A program made the translations under genes and the position numbers. Source: an uncultured Paracoccaceae bacterium (GTDB lineage Bacteria > Pseudomonadota > Alphaproteobacteria > Rhodobacterales > Rhodobacteraceae). Taken from it: a DNA stretch of 64,000 nt. The stretch lies in NCBI GenBank assembly GCA_947503925.1, contig CANNFQ010000001.1, positions 992,001 to 1,056,000 on the forward strand, written 5' to 3'. This document shows positions 54,841 through 63,896 of this stretch, piece by piece. Below the pieces are notes generated by a model. That model was not told the origin of the DNA. It did not search any database and saw only the letters and a list, made by a program, of their open reading frames with translations. How positions within the stretch are numbered: the stretch's first letter is position 1; each line of letters starts with the position of its first letter.

Positions 54841-55093
54841 CTTGCTTTGAGAGGCAATCGCCTTCACGGCTCTTTACCGCCATGCTGATGGCGCCATACA
54901 TCGCTCGCAAGAGTTGGTAGGTGGATTCAGCGGCCACAGCAAAAGCACAGTTTCCGCCGGTAGTACTTTTCGCTGCGGTCGCAAAAGAAACAAAGCGGAC
55001 CTCAGGTTGCAGAACCCGGACGGCCGTTTCGTCCCGCAAATCGGAAGTTCGCAAAAACATATCAAAACATAGAATAGGTCTGAAAAGGCGTCT
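54841..55093. other. Intergenic stretch with an open frame of doubtful coding value
   Basis: A minus-strand frame (54728-55060) covers most of this gap and runs into the 3' end of the ligase gene. Its product is Ala/Thr/Ser-rich (FVSFATAAKSTTGGNCAFAV) and lacks a ribosome binding site. I treat it as non-coding; it may be a dispersed intergenic sequence. Confidence 0.4.
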
Positions 55094-55810
55094 TCAAGCG
55101 CCTTTGAAACCGGTTGCCACCACGAATTTTTCGGAACTGTCAGATCGGGATGCAGGTGGCTTTACATTCGCGACTTTGGTGAAACGCTGCTTCAACAGTT
55201 TCTGCAAGTCGCCCTCTGCCCCCCCGGCCAAAACTTTTGCCACAAACGTGCCACCCTCGCTGAGAACATCAAAGGCAAAATAGGCCGCAGCCTCGCATAA
55301 CGCGATGATACGCAAATGATCGGTTTGTTTGTGGCCAGAGGCAGAGGCCGCCATATCCGACATCACGACATCGGCCGTGCCCCCCAGCCACTCCTTCACT
55401 TTGACGTCGGCGTCGTCTTCCATGAAATCCTGCTGGTAAATTTCGGCCCCGGCAATCGGTTCAACCTCTTGCAGGTCGATGCCCAGCACGAATCCCTGCG
55501 CCTTGCCCTTCTTTTCGCCCAGCGCATTGGCGCGCTTGACAGCAACCTGACACCAGCCACCGGGTGCGCACCCCAGATCGACAATCCGGGCGCCAGGCAC
55601 CAGGAACCGGTATTTGTCATCCAGTTCCAATATCTTATAGGCCGCCCTTCCCCGATAGCCATCCGCTTTGGCACGTTTGACATAAGGGTCATTCAACTGA
55701 CGTTGCAGCCACTGGGTGGAACTCAGCTTGCGGCCGCGCGCTGTTTTGACCTTGACGGTCAGATCACGATAACCGCGCCCGGATGTGTTCTTTGTTGGTT
55801 TCTTGGCCAT
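55094..55810 (-). CDS. rlmE: 23S rRNA (uridine-2'-O)-methyltransferase, RlmE/FtsJ family
   Basis: A 238-residue protein. [19 protein letters not shown] contains the first catalytic Lys, [15 protein letters not shown] the SAM-binding motif, [14 protein letters not shown] the catalytic Asp and [24 protein letters not shown] the second Lys. It methylates U2552 (E. coli numbering) in the ribosomal A-loop. The lysine-rich N-terminus ([26 protein letters not shown]) is usual for alphaproteobacteria. It is 15 bp downstream of the Ppx/GppA gene on the same strand. Confidence 0.95.
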   Translation of the reverse strand: MAKKPTKNTSGRGYRDLTVKVKTARGRKLSSTQWLQRQLNDPYVKRAKADGYRGRAAYKILELDDKYRFLVPGARIVDLGCAPGGWCQVAVKRANALGEKKGKAQGFVLGIDLQEVEPIAGAEIYQQDFMEDDADVKVKEWLGGTADVVMSDMAASASGHKQTDHLRIIALCEAAAYFAFDVLSEGGTFVAKVLAGGAEGDLQKLLKQRFTKVANVKPPASRSDSSEKFVVATGFKGA

Positions 55811-55825
55811 GACCCTGCCTTTGAC

Positions 55826-56938
55826 CTAAAATGGTGCGTCTTCCAAGACCCCATCCGCCGACATCTGCGCATAAAGCAGACCTTCGCGCAGGCCGCGATC
55901 CGCGACAGAGAGCCGATCAGTGGGCCAAAGCCGCATCAATGCCTGCAAAATGGCCGAACCCGACATGATCAATGCCTGCCGGTCCTTGCCGATACGCGGG
56001 TCGGCACGGCGCCCCACAGGGCCAAGCGCCAGATAATCACGAATAACGGTATCAATCTGATCAGACGTCATGCGTAGCCCATCCACCTTGGTGCGGTCAT
56101 AACGTTTCAGGCCCAAATAGCTGGCGGCGACAGTTGTCACCGTCCCGCTGGTCCCGATAATCTGAAACCCTTCGCGATCCTGTGCGGCGGCATAGGGTGC
56201 GAACTCTTCCAGGTTTTCTTCAAAAAACCAACTCATCAAGGCAAAGCGCGCCGCATCGTCTTCAACATCCGAAAACTGGTCTCGGAGCGTGGCCACACCC
56301 AAAGGCACCGAAATCCAGTCGACAACCTTAGCAGCGGCAAATGGACCCGGGTCAGATTTGAAACCGGCATGCAGGCGCATGATTGCGCGGGGGCGTTCGC
56401 GTTTGGGGACATTGGTCAAATCAATCCAGACCAGTTCGGTTGAACCGCCCCCAATATCAACGACCAGCAATTGTTCGGTATTCACGCTGACCAGCGGCGC
56501 GCAGGAAATCACCGCCAGACGGGCCTCCTCCTCGGGCTTGATAATCTCAAGCGTCATGCCAGTTTCGCGGCGCACTTGCGCGATGAAATTATCACCATTC
56601 AAAGCCCGGCGGCAGGCTTCGGTCGCCACAAGACGCATGCGTTGCACACCGTGACGCTTCAGTTTTTCACGGCAGATGCGCATGGCCGAAATCGTGCGGT
56701 TCATCGACGACCGGGACAAACGACCAGTGTTTTCAAGCCCATGCCCCAGTTGGACGGACTTGGAAAAACTATCGACAACGTGGAACTGACTGCCCTTGGG
56801 TTGGGCAATCAGCATCCGACAGCTATTTGTGCCCAGATCCAGTGCTGCATAAAGCTGCGCCAGATCAGGCGGAGTTGGCGCGGGGGTTTCGACCGCTTTT
56901 GGGAACGCGCCCGCACCTTTGGGACGCTTGGGCGCCAT
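55826..56938 (-). CDS. Ppx/GppA family exopolyphosphatase/pppGpp phosphatase
   Basis: A 370-residue ASKHA-fold protein. YAALDLGTNSCRMLIAQP is the phosphate-1 loop, LLVVDIGGGSTELVW the second phosphate loop and IGTSGTVTTVAASYLGLKRY the adenosine-region motif. It lacks the C-terminal HD-like domain of longer E. coli enzymes. It hydrolyses inorganic polyphosphate or pppGpp; sequence alone does not separate these. Operon partner of rlmE, an arrangement conserved in Rhodobacteraceae. Confidence 0.92.
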   Translation of the reverse strand: MAPKRPKGAGAFPKAVETPAPTPPDLAQLYAALDLGTNSCRMLIAQPKGSQFHVVDSFSKSVQLGHGLENTGRLSRSSMNRTISAMRICREKLKRHGVQRMRLVATEACRRALNGDNFIAQVRRETGMTLEIIKPEEEARLAVISCAPLVSVNTEQLLVVDIGGGSTELVWIDLTNVPKRERPRAIMRLHAGFKSDPGPFAAAKVVDWISVPLGVATLRDQFSDVEDDAARFALMSWFFEENLEEFAPYAAAQDREGFQIIGTSGTVTTVAASYLGLKRYDRTKVDGLRMTSDQIDTVIRDYLALGPVGRRADPRIGKDRQALIMSGSAILQALMRLWPTDRLSVADRGLREGLLYAQMSADGVLEDAPF

Positions 56939-57189
56939 ATCATACGCCCTCCATTTCGAGTTACCTCTAAGCTAGGGCGCAAAGGGGCATCGCGCAAGCC
57001 TCCGCATGGCCATAGTGAATGATGCACATGTCGGACATGAAGATATTGAGAGGTGGCGCAACTGGCCCCCTCCACGACAACCCGTTAGCATTAGCACCGT
57101 CGCGGAACGCTTATCTCATGTCGAAATTCAGCCTTCTTGCGCCGAATCCGGTGCTAGAACGGCACAAAGGCTCCGAGGGAGGGAATCAA

Positions 57190-57486
57190 ATGCCCGATGT
57201 CACAATCGTCTACTGGCGCGACATGCCCGCGCAAGTCATCGTGGGCCGTGGCCGCAAGGGCGCAAAAATGCCCCTGCCCGAACGGTTTGAACAGGCCATT
57301 GATAGGGCTGCCATGAAATCGGGCGCCGCTGAATCGGATGACTACATGGCCGGCTTCCGCAAGGCTGATCCCTATAGTGTTGATGGTGATGCCGATAGCG
57401 TCGCAGCCGCCGAAGCTGCCCGTATCGATGCCGAATACGATCAGGATCGTATCAAAACACTCATCGCAAATGATGGCTGGGCTTGA
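57190..57486 (+). CDS. Virulence-factor (PF13769-type) domain protein
   Basis: A 98-residue protein starting MPDVTIVYWRDMPAQVIVGRGRKG, with KMPLPERFEQAIDRAAMKSGAAESDDYMAGFRKA. This matches a small family named after a putative virulence factor, but in roseobacters it is found beside methyl-folate genes, as here. The ATG at 57190 follows GAGGGAGGGAATC, a strong ribosome binding site. The MetF-like gene starts 41 bp downstream. A helper role in methionine synthesis is inference from the neighbours. Confidence 0.75.
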   Translation: MPDVTIVYWRDMPAQVIVGRGRKGAKMPLPERFEQAIDRAAMKSGAAESDDYMAGFRKADPYSVDGDADSVAAAEAARIDAEYDQDRIKTLIANDGWA

Positions 57487-57527
57487 CCAGACCACCCTTT
57501 TATCCCACCCGCCTGACGGAGCTTGCC

Positions 57528-58451
57528 ATGTCCCTGCTACCTTTTCTAAAGCGCAAAGAGGCCGATGAAAACGGGTTCAACCCCGAAGTCGAATCCTTCT
57601 TGCAGGACTACTCGATCGAGGTCATGCCCCGCACCGCCGAGAAGGTCGAGGATTTCCGCGCGTTACTGCCCAAGGGCACTCGGGTCTACATCGCTCATAT
57701 CGAAGGCACGCCCATCGAAGACATGGTTGCCACAGCTAAGCGTCTTGCTGATGACGGTTTTCAGGTCATGCCGCATTTTCCGGCACGCATCATCAAGGAC
57801 AAGACCACACTGGCTGAATGGATTGCGCAATATCAAGGTGAAGCGGGCGTTGAGCAGGCTTTGCTGCTTGCAGGCGGTGTCGCCAAACCTCACGGGGATT
57901 TCCATAGCTCCATGCAAATGATGGAAACTGGACTTTTCGGGGATTTCAAACGCTTGCACGTAGCCGGTCATCCGGAAGGCAACCGCGATATCGACGCCGA
58001 TGGCAGCGACAAGAACGTCATGGATGCGCTGCGCTGGAAACAGACATTCAGCGAAACAAGCAACGCACAAATGGCGCTCGCCACCCAATTCGCGTTTGAG
58101 GCTGACCCGATCATCGCATGGGCAGATGCCCTGCGCAATGAAGGCATCACCATTCCGATCCATATCGGCATCGCAGGCCCGGCAAAGCTGCAAACCTTGA
58201 TCAAATTCGCTATCGCATGTGGCGTCGGCCCATCGCTGAAAGTGCTGCAAAAACGGGCGATGGACGTCACCAAGCTTTTGTTGCCATACGAGCCGACCGA
58301 TGTGTTGACAGCGCTGGCCGCACACAAGGCTACAAACCCCGATTTCAACATTGAACGGGTTCATTTCTTCCCACTTGGCGGCATCAAAACCAACGCCAAC
58401 TGGGCGATCGCCAATGGCGGCGCATCCGCCGTCCCAGCCTCTCAATCCTAA
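57528..58451 (+). CDS. MetF-like methylenetetrahydrofolate reductase
   Basis: A 307-residue TIM-barrel protein. FLQDYSIEVMPRTAEKVEDF contains the family Glu, RVYIAHIEGTPIEDMVATAKRLADDGFQVMPHFPARIIKD resembles the folate/FAD barrel, and IPIHIGIAGPAKLQTLIKFAIACGVG is the C-terminal signature. It should reduce 5,10-methylene-THF to 5-methyl-THF, or run the reverse in demethylation. Divergent enough from E. coli MetF that I leave the symbol empty. The start at 57528 follows GACGGAGC. A methyl-THF-binding gene follows after 12 bp. Confidence 0.85.
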   Translation: MSLLPFLKRKEADENGFNPEVESFLQDYSIEVMPRTAEKVEDFRALLPKGTRVYIAHIEGTPIEDMVATAKRLADDGFQVMPHFPARIIKDKTTLAEWIAQYQGEAGVEQALLLAGGVAKPHGDFHSSMQMMETGLFGDFKRLHVAGHPEGNRDIDADGSDKNVMDALRWKQTFSETSNAQMALATQFAFEADPIIAWADALRNEGITIPIHIGIAGPAKLQTLIKFAIACGVGPSLKVLQKRAMDVTKLLLPYEPTDVLTALAAHKATNPDFNIERVHFFPLGGIKTNANWAIANGGASAVPASQS

Positions 58452-58463
58452 GGATCAACATTT

Positions 58464-59531
58464 ATGACACGCACCATTGTCGAATCCAAAACGAAGACTG
58501 CCGTCATTGGCTTCGATGAACCGTTTTGTGTAATCGGCGAACGGATCAATCCGACCGGGCGCAAGATCCTCGCAGCAGAGCTTGAGGCAGGCGATTTCAG
58601 CCGGGTCGAGGCGGACGCCATCGCACAGGTCGCCGCAGGCGCGAATGTGCTTGATGTGAATTCCGGTGCAGTTTTCACCAACAAGATGGCCGAAGATCCT
58701 CGTTACGCGGATAACAACTTCGTCGAACCGCCGCTGATGACCGAACTGATCAATCGGGTGCAAGCTGTTGTCGATGTTCCGCTTTGCATCGACAGCTCTG
58801 TCCCCGGCGCACTGGAAAACGGGCTGGCAGCTGCCGAAGGTCGTCCCCTTCTGAACTCTGTCACCGGTGAGGAGGAACGGCTAGAGCTCGTCCTGCCGCT
58901 GGTCAAGAAATACAATGTGCCGGTTGTGGCGATCTCAAACGACGACACCGGCATCTCTGAAGACCCTGATGTACGCTTTGCCGTCGCCAAGAAAATCGTT
59001 GAACGGGCTGCCGATTTCGGGATTCCCGCGCATGACATCGTCGTCGACCCGCTGGTGATGCCAATTGGGGCAATGGGAACGGCTGGTTTGCAGGTGTTCG
59101 CCCTCGTCCGCCGTCTGCGCGAGGAATTGGGTGTGAACACCACCTGCGGTGCGTCCAATATCAGCTTTGGCCTGCCAAACCGGCATGGGATCAACAATGC
59201 GTTCCTGCCAATGGCCATGACGGCTGGGATGACATCGGCCATCATGAACCCGGTCGCCCTGCCCATCGGACCCAAGAAAATTGCCGAAAAGAAGGCAGAA
59301 ATTGAGGCCGCCGGAATCATCCTGCCCGAAGGGATTGATGATGAAACATTCGTTACGCTGTTTGGTCTGGGATCGACGAAACCACGTGCTGGCAAGGAAA
59401 TGGAAGCGATCCGTGCGGCCAATTTCCTGACCGATAATGATGCCGCTGGCGGCGAATGGATCAAGTTCAACCGGGCACCAACCAAACCTGGCGAAGGCCG
59501 GGCACGGACTGGACGACGGCGGCGCGCCTAG
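58464..59531 (+). CDS. Methyltetrahydrofolate-binding (pterin-binding domain) methyltransferase
   Basis: A 355-residue protein consisting of a single pterin-binding TIM barrel. FCVIGERINPTGRKILAAEL, VAAGANVLDVNSGAVF and PLCIDSSVPGALENGL match the methyl-THF-binding domain of MetH and of MtgA/AcsE corrinoid methyltransferases. Homocysteine- and B12-binding domains are absent, so it acts with separate proteins. In roseobacters such stand-alone barrels supply the methyl-THF module of a split methionine synthase; I infer the same here from the MetF-like neighbour. The last residues are basic (GRARTGRRRRA). Confidence 0.9.
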   Translation: MTRTIVESKTKTAVIGFDEPFCVIGERINPTGRKILAAELEAGDFSRVEADAIAQVAAGANVLDVNSGAVFTNKMAEDPRYADNNFVEPPLMTELINRVQAVVDVPLCIDSSVPGALENGLAAAEGRPLLNSVTGEEERLELVLPLVKKYNVPVVAISNDDTGISEDPDVRFAVAKKIVERAADFGIPAHDIVVDPLVMPIGAMGTAGLQVFALVRRLREELGVNTTCGASNISFGLPNRHGINNAFLPMAMTAGMTSAIMNPVALPIGPKKIAEKKAEIEAAGIILPEGIDDETFVTLFGLGSTKPRAGKEMEAIRAANFLTDNDAAGGEWIKFNRAPTKPGEGRARTGRRRRA

Positions 59532-59728
59532 ACCAGGCGCAAAGCCTCATCCCGGGGCGACGGGCCAAGCGTCAGGCGAAACATGGCGCCTTTGGCAGCA
59601 ATGGTCAGTGAAGTGCGCACGCGTGGTTTCATGCCGCGTACGTTTTTCTTTGCAGCAAGAAGTGGCAGGGTCGCCAATGGACGCGTGCGCCGGGTGGCAT
59701 ATGAAATCGTGGATGTCATCATCGGCAC
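59528..59728 (-). CDS. Small basic hypothetical protein
   Basis: A possible 66-residue (GTG start at 59728) or 64-residue (ATG at 59722) protein with many Arg/Lys, ending MFRLTLGPSPRDEALRLV. Support is modest: a GAGAGGAG sequence lies 10-13 bp upstream of the start and the frame ends convergently with the methyl-THF-binding gene. An opposite-strand frame (59583-59786) competes for the same DNA. No domain recognised. Confidence 0.35.
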   Translation of the reverse strand: MPMMTSTISYATRRTRPLATLPLLAAKKNVRGMKPRVRTSLTIAAKGAMFRLTLGPSPRDEALRLV

Positions 59729-59730
59729 CG

Positions 59731-60008
59731 AGCTCCTCTCACCGCGCGCAGTTAAATTCCTTGGAGAGGCAAGCCCAAACGGGTAAAACAGAACACTTGC
59801 TCACGGGAATGCCCCCTCTATCGTGAACAATGGTGGTGGATTGGAGCACATTTGTGACGGACCTAAGGTAAGTTTCTGCCGATCTTCGCGCGGAATGAGG
59901 CGGGATCAGCCCAAAATAAGGCACAAACCCCAGCATCGTCGACAACCTGTGCTTGCCTTTCCCTGCCCTTAGGTCACCATAGGGTATCGCAAACTGATGG
60001 GGTTCAAG
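59731..60008. other. Intergenic region upstream of gamma-glutamyltransferase
   Basis: About 280 bp with no supportable gene. I see no riboswitch-like conserved boxes and no clear palindrome. It presumably holds the promoter of the gamma-glutamyltransferase gene. Confidence 0.5.
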
Positions 60009-61817
60009 ATGACTATTCGCTTATTACGACTTTCATGTCTGGCCGCACTCGCGCTCGGATCATCCGCTTTCGCCCAACAGGCAGCAGATGCCGTCGCACC
60101 AGAGGATGACACAGCGATCGCAACCGCGTTTGAAGGGCTGTCAGAGGCGGCACAGGCCGCGCTAAGCAGCAAGAACGAAGGCGCACCCACAACTGCAGAC
60201 GACTGGATGGTTGCTGCTGCAAACCCCTTGGCCGTAGAAGCCGGTGCCGATGTTCTGCGGGCCGGTGGCACGGCGGCTGATGCGATGGTCGCGGTGCAAG
60301 CCGTCCTAGGACTGGTGGAACCGCAATCATCCGGCCTTGGCGGCGGCGCATTTCTGGTCTGGTATGATGCAGCAACCGGTGAAATGACCACATTGGATGG
60401 GCGCGAAACAGCGCCGCTGGCCGTCACCCCCACCGTGTTTCAGGACGAAAACGGTGAAAGGCTGGGCTTTTTTGATGCGGTTGTCGGCGGCTTATCCGTC
60501 GGAACACCCGGAACGCCCAAATTGATGGAAGACGCGCATCGCCGCTGGGGGCGATCCAATTGGGCCGCGCTTCTGAAACCGGCGATCACGCTTGCCGAAG
60601 ATGGGTTCATCGTCTCACCTCGAATGGCCAGCTCCATCGCCAATGACAGCGACAGGCTGCAACGTTTCACAACCACCGCAGATTACTTCTTTCCGGGTGG
60701 GACAGCGCTGGCGGCGGGCGATACGCTGAAAAACCCAGACTACGCCGATACGCTGCGCCAAATTGCTGCGCGCGGTACGGACGCATTCTATACCGGCCAC
60801 ATCGCCGAAGATATCGTTGCCACGGTGCGCAACGCCGAAGGCAACCCCGGCCTGCTGTCCGCAATTGATCTGGCGCTTTATGACGTGGTCGAACGCGCGC
60901 CGGTTTGCGTGGCCTATCTAACCTATGAGGTTTGCGGGATGGGGCCACCTTCGTCGGGCGCGCTGACCGTTGGGCAAATCCTGGGGATGGTCAACAATCT
61001 CGATGTTTCGGACCCATCTTCTGCTGACACATGGCGGTTGATCGGTGATGCATCACGATTGGCCTTTGCAGACCGGGGTCGTTACATGGCCGATAGCGAT
61101 TTCGTGCCAATGCCGACTGCGGGTCTGGTCGATCCAGCCTATCTGGAAGAACGGGCCGGGCTAATCGCCGGTGACCGGACCGATGGGTTCGGCGCATTGG
61201 AAAGCGTATCGCCGGGCAATCCAACCTGGGATCATGCGCAGCTATGGGGCGATGACGTCAGCATCGAATTTCCATCGACCTCGCATATCTCCATCGTGGA
61301 TAACTACGGAAACGCGCTTTCGATGACGACGACGATTGAAAACGGCTTCGGCTCACGGCTCTTCGTGCGTGGGTTCCTGTTGAACAACGAACTGACGGAT
61401 TTCTCATTCTCGACGCATAATGATGGCTTCCCCATCGCGAACCGGATTGAGCCGGGCAAACGTCCGCGTTCATCCATGTCGCCGACTATCGTGACCGAGG
61501 ATGGGGCACCGGTTCTGGTGATCGGCAGCCCGGGCGGCAGCCGGATCATCGGCTATGTGGCCAAGACGATCATCGCGCATCTGGAATGGGGCATGGACGT
61601 ACAACAAGCCGTTGCTATGCCGCATCTGGTCAACCGGTTCGGCACCTACGATATCGAGGAGGGCACCGATATCACATCGCTTGAGGCACCGCTGACAGAC
61701 CTCGGATACGAGGTGAACATCCGCGGGCTGAACTCCGGGCTGCACGCCATCGCCATTGGCGATGGGCTGCAAGGCGGGGCTGATCCAAGGCGCGAAGGGA
61801 TCGCATTGGGGGAATAG
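60009..61817 (+). CDS. ggt: Gamma-glutamyltransferase
   Basis: A 602-residue exported Ntn hydrolase. MTIRLLRLSCLAALALGSSAFAQ is a signal peptide. SSGLGGGAFLVWYDAATGEMTTLDGRETAP is the large-subunit signature; FPSTSHISIVDNYGNALSMTTTIENGFGSRL contains the Thr that becomes the N-terminal nucleophile after self-cleavage (family TTH appears here as TSH), and MSPTIVTEDGAPVLVIGSPGGSRII ends the small subunit. It cleaves gamma-glutamyl amides such as glutathione in the periplasm. An ATG 4 codons upstream (59997) is an alternative start; GGGG at 60000 favours 60009. Confidence 0.95.
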   Translation: MTIRLLRLSCLAALALGSSAFAQQAADAVAPEDDTAIATAFEGLSEAAQAALSSKNEGAPTTADDWMVAAANPLAVEAGADVLRAGGTAADAMVAVQAVLGLVEPQSSGLGGGAFLVWYDAATGEMTTLDGRETAPLAVTPTVFQDENGERLGFFDAVVGGLSVGTPGTPKLMEDAHRRWGRSNWAALLKPAITLAEDGFIVSPRMASSIANDSDRLQRFTTTADYFFPGGTALAAGDTLKNPDYADTLRQIAARGTDAFYTGHIAEDIVATVRNAEGNPGLLSAIDLALYDVVERAPVCVAYLTYEVCGMGPPSSGALTVGQILGMVNNLDVSDPSSADTWRLIGDASRLAFADRGRYMADSDFVPMPTAGLVDPAYLEERAGLIAGDRTDGFGALESVSPGNPTWDHAQLWGDDVSIEFPSTSHISIVDNYGNALSMTTTIENGFGSRLFVRGFLLNNELTDFSFSTHNDGFPIANRIEPGKRPRSSMSPTIVTEDGAPVLVIGSPGGSRIIGYVAKTIIAHLEWGMDVQQAVAMPHLVNRFGTYDIEEGTDITSLEAPLTDLGYEVNIRGLNSGLHAIAIGDGLQGGADPRREGIALGE

Positions 61818-61827
61818 TCAAATGTGG

Positions 61828-61849
61828 GGGTGGGCTTTGTAGCCCACCC
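61828..61849. terminator. Perfect GC-rich hairpin after ggt
   Basis: GGGTGGGCT-TTGT-AGCCCACCC forms a 9-bp perfect stem 10 bp after the ggt stop. No T-run follows, so it may protect the 3' end or assist termination with the larger hairpin downstream. This kind of sequence may also be a dispersed repeat. Confidence 0.5.
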
Positions 61850-61900
61850 ATCGCATCGACGCCAGTTATAGCGTTTGACGAAGTACCTGAGACATCACGT

Positions 61901-61947
61901 ATCACCCAACGCTTTGAAATCTTTGATTTCAGGTAGCGTTAGGTGAT
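61901..61947. terminator. Long hairpin between convergent ggt and DUF853 genes
   Basis: An outer 13-bp stem (ATCACCCAACGCT with AGCGTTAGGTGAT, one mismatch) encloses a perfect inner 7-bp stem (TGAAATC-TTT-GATTTCA). GGGTTTT follows on the plus strand. Its place between two convergent genes fits a bidirectional terminator. Confidence 0.6.
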
Positions 61948-61968
61948 TGCGGGTTTTCGCATGACGCT

Positions 61969-63510
61969 TTAACGTCCTTTAAACAACCCGCCCAGAATGC
62001 CGCGCACAAGACGGCGGCCCTTGGCCCCGGTCAACTCCTTGGCAATGGCAGAGGCAAGCTGCCCACCGAACCCCTTTGATGAGGATCGGGATGAACGGCG
62101 GGATGTGGACCGGCCCGTCTGGCGGCCGTCATAGCGGCGGGCAGCCTTGAACTCACGCTCCTTGGCTTCCAGCGCTTCCTCCTCGACCTCCGCCTTTTCG
62201 GCGGCGGCGGCGGCATCCTCTGCCCGTTTGGTCAGGATTTCATGGGCACTCTTGCGGTCGACAGCCGTATCATATTTCCCGGCCATGTCAGACGCTTGCA
62301 TGATCGCCTTGCGTTCCTGCACCGTGATCGGCCCCAGCTGCGACGATGGCGGGCGGATCAGCGTCCGCTCTACGATCATCGGGATGCCCTTCGCATCTAG
62401 GAAAGAGGTCACCGCCTCCCCTGTTCCGACTTCCTGAATCGCTGTTGCCGTGTCGAAACCCGGATTGTCGCGGTAAGTCTCAGCAGCTGTTTTCAGCTCT
62501 TTGCGATCCTTGGCAGTGAACGCACGCAACGCATGTTGCACGCGATTGCCAAGCTGGCCCAGAACGTCATCCGGCACATCGCCGGGATTTTGCGTGACAA
62601 AATAGACGCCCACACCTTTGGATCGGATCAGACGGGCAACCTGTTCGACCTTTTCGACCAGAGCCTTGGGGGCATCATCAAACAGCAGATGGGCCTCATC
62701 AAAAAAGAACACCAGCTTGGGCTTGTCAGGGTTACCCACCTCGGGCAGTTCTTCAAACAGCTCTGACAAAAGCCACAAAAGGAACGTCGCATAAAGCCGT
62801 GGACTCCCCATCAACTGATCGGCAGCCAGAATGTTGATTTCACCCCGCCCGTCGCGGGTCCGCATCATGTCCGCAAGGTTCAAGGCAGGTTCACCAAACA
62901 AAGACGCGCCACCTTGGTTTTCCAAGACCAGCAATTGTCGCTGGATAGCCCCGACAGAGGATGCGGCGACATTGCCGAACCGCAATGACAAATCCTTGGC
63001 ATTCTGACCAACCCAAACCAGCAAAGCCTGCAAGTCCTTGAGGTCCAACAGTGGCAGGCCTTCCTCATCAGCAACGCGAAATGCGACGTTCAGCACACCT
63101 TCCTGCACATCGGTCAGTTCCATCAGCCGGGCAAGCAACAATGGGCCCATCTCGGCCACGGTTGCCCGAATGGGATGCCCCTGCTCACCAAAAAGATCCC
63201 AGAACGTGACCGGGAAACTGTCATATTGAAGATCAAGCCCGATGGTGTTGGTGCGTTTGATGAAGGCGTCGTGCAGTTTGAAATCGGACGATCCGGAAAC
63301 AGCCAACCCTGACAAATCACCCTTCACGTCAGACAGGAAAACCGGCACACCCGCAGCTGAAAACCCTTCCGCCATGATTTGCAACGTAACAGTCTTGCCG
63401 GTGCCGGTGGCACCCGCAACCAATCCATGGCGATTGGCCTTGTCCAGTAGCAGAACCTGTGGGTCGGCGTAGCCATCCCCGCCACCGCCGATGAAGATGT
63501 GATCTGTCAT
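61969..63510 (-). CDS. HerA-like/DUF853 P-loop ATPase
   Basis: A 513-residue protein. [28 protein letters not shown] has Walker A (GATGTGKT, residues about 33-40), [19 protein letters not shown] is Walker B with the DEAH-like box, and [45 protein letters not shown] is the arginine-finger region of the HerA/FtsK-like DUF853 family. A C-terminal charged coil ([23 protein letters not shown]) and a Gly/Arg/Ser tail follow. It is probably a DNA translocase or assembly ATPase; its cellular job is not established. Monocistronic. Confidence 0.9.
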   Translation of the reverse strand: MTDHIFIGGGGDGYADPQVLLLDKANRHGLVAGATGTGKTVTLQIMAEGFSAAGVPVFLSDVKGDLSGLAVSGSSDFKLHDAFIKRTNTIGLDLQYDSFPVTFWDLFGEQGHPIRATVAEMGPLLLARLMELTDVQEGVLNVAFRVADEEGLPLLDLKDLQALLVWVGQNAKDLSLRFGNVAASSVGAIQRQLLVLENQGGASLFGEPALNLADMMRTRDGRGEINILAADQLMGSPRLYATFLLWLLSELFEELPEVGNPDKPKLVFFFDEAHLLFDDAPKALVEKVEQVARLIRSKGVGVYFVTQNPGDVPDDVLGQLGNRVQHALRAFTAKDRKELKTAAETYRDNPGFDTATAIQEVGTGEAVTSFLDAKGIPMIVERTLIRPPSSQLGPITVQERKAIMQASDMAGKYDTAVDRKSAHEILTKRAEDAAAAAEKAEVEEEALEAKEREFKAARRYDGRQTGRSTSRRSSRSSSKGFGGQLASAIAKELTGAKGRRLVRGILGGLFKGR

Positions 63511-63544
63511 AATGCTCGTCCCTTCACATATTTATTAAAATCAA

Positions 63545-63658
63545 AATACATTCTTAACTATTTCGTGCCAGTCTAAACGGGCTGAAACGGCTCATTGGGT
63601 CGGATTGGTATATTTCCTCCCTGTTGGACTTGCCGTGCCCCCGGGCACGGCTTTTTTT
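63545..63658 (+). ncRNA. Candidate small RNA ending in a strong terminator
   Basis: A plus-strand rho-independent terminator at 63632-63658 has no plus-strand gene upstream: the gene to the left is divergent and starts at 63510. The intervening ~100 bp ends with TTTCCTCCCTGTTGGAC just before the stem; CCTCCC would be single-stranded and complementary to Shine-Dalgarno sequences, like the conserved motif of Rhodobacter CcsR-type small RNAs. The 5' end is not determined; AT-rich DNA at 63525-63560 could hold a promoter. Confidence 0.45.
63632..63658 (+). terminator. Strong rho-independent terminator
   Basis: GCCGTGCCC-CC-GGGCACGGC followed by seven Ts. Nine GC-rich pairs (effectively eight with a four-base loop). 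Orientation is plus; no T-run on the other side. Confidence 0.85.
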
Positions 63659-63695
63659 ACCCGCGTCATTGTGATCATTTCGCCCAGATTTCCGG

Positions 63696-63791
63696 TTGAC
63701 GGGCAGAAACGCATTGCGTAGCTTCTTGCCAAATAGTCGGCCAAGTCCGGCAGGGAGAAATGAGAAAGGGTCCAATCGTGGCCCTTTTTCT
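63696..63791 (+). promoter_or_regulatory. Sigma70-like promoter with a nearby terminator-like hairpin
   Basis: TTGACG and TAGCTT are separated by exactly 17 bp (about 63699-63727). Some 40 bp further a hairpin AAAGGGTCC...GGCCCTTT (one bulged T) with a run of five Ts spans 63764-63791. The pair could make a ~65-nt small RNA or attenuate transcription into the exported-protein gene that starts at 63897. Confidence 0.4.
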
Positions 63792-63896
63792 ATGTTTGAC
63801 AGCTGCGCGGTTGATCGCCACAGCCTCTGTTTTTGACGCTGACAGTCCGTAATTGCCGTGTTAAATCGCATCTCAACAACGCAAGGGAACACACAT

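Noticed and set aside
56939..57189. Cobalamin, SAM or SAH riboswitch before the methyl-folate genes
   Set aside because: I looked for the conserved boxes of these riboswitches because of the pathway and did not see them.
59583..59786. 67-codon plus-strand frame after the methyl-THF-binding gene
   Set aside because: No ribosome binding site; the opposite-strand frame has a better one, and even that is doubtful.
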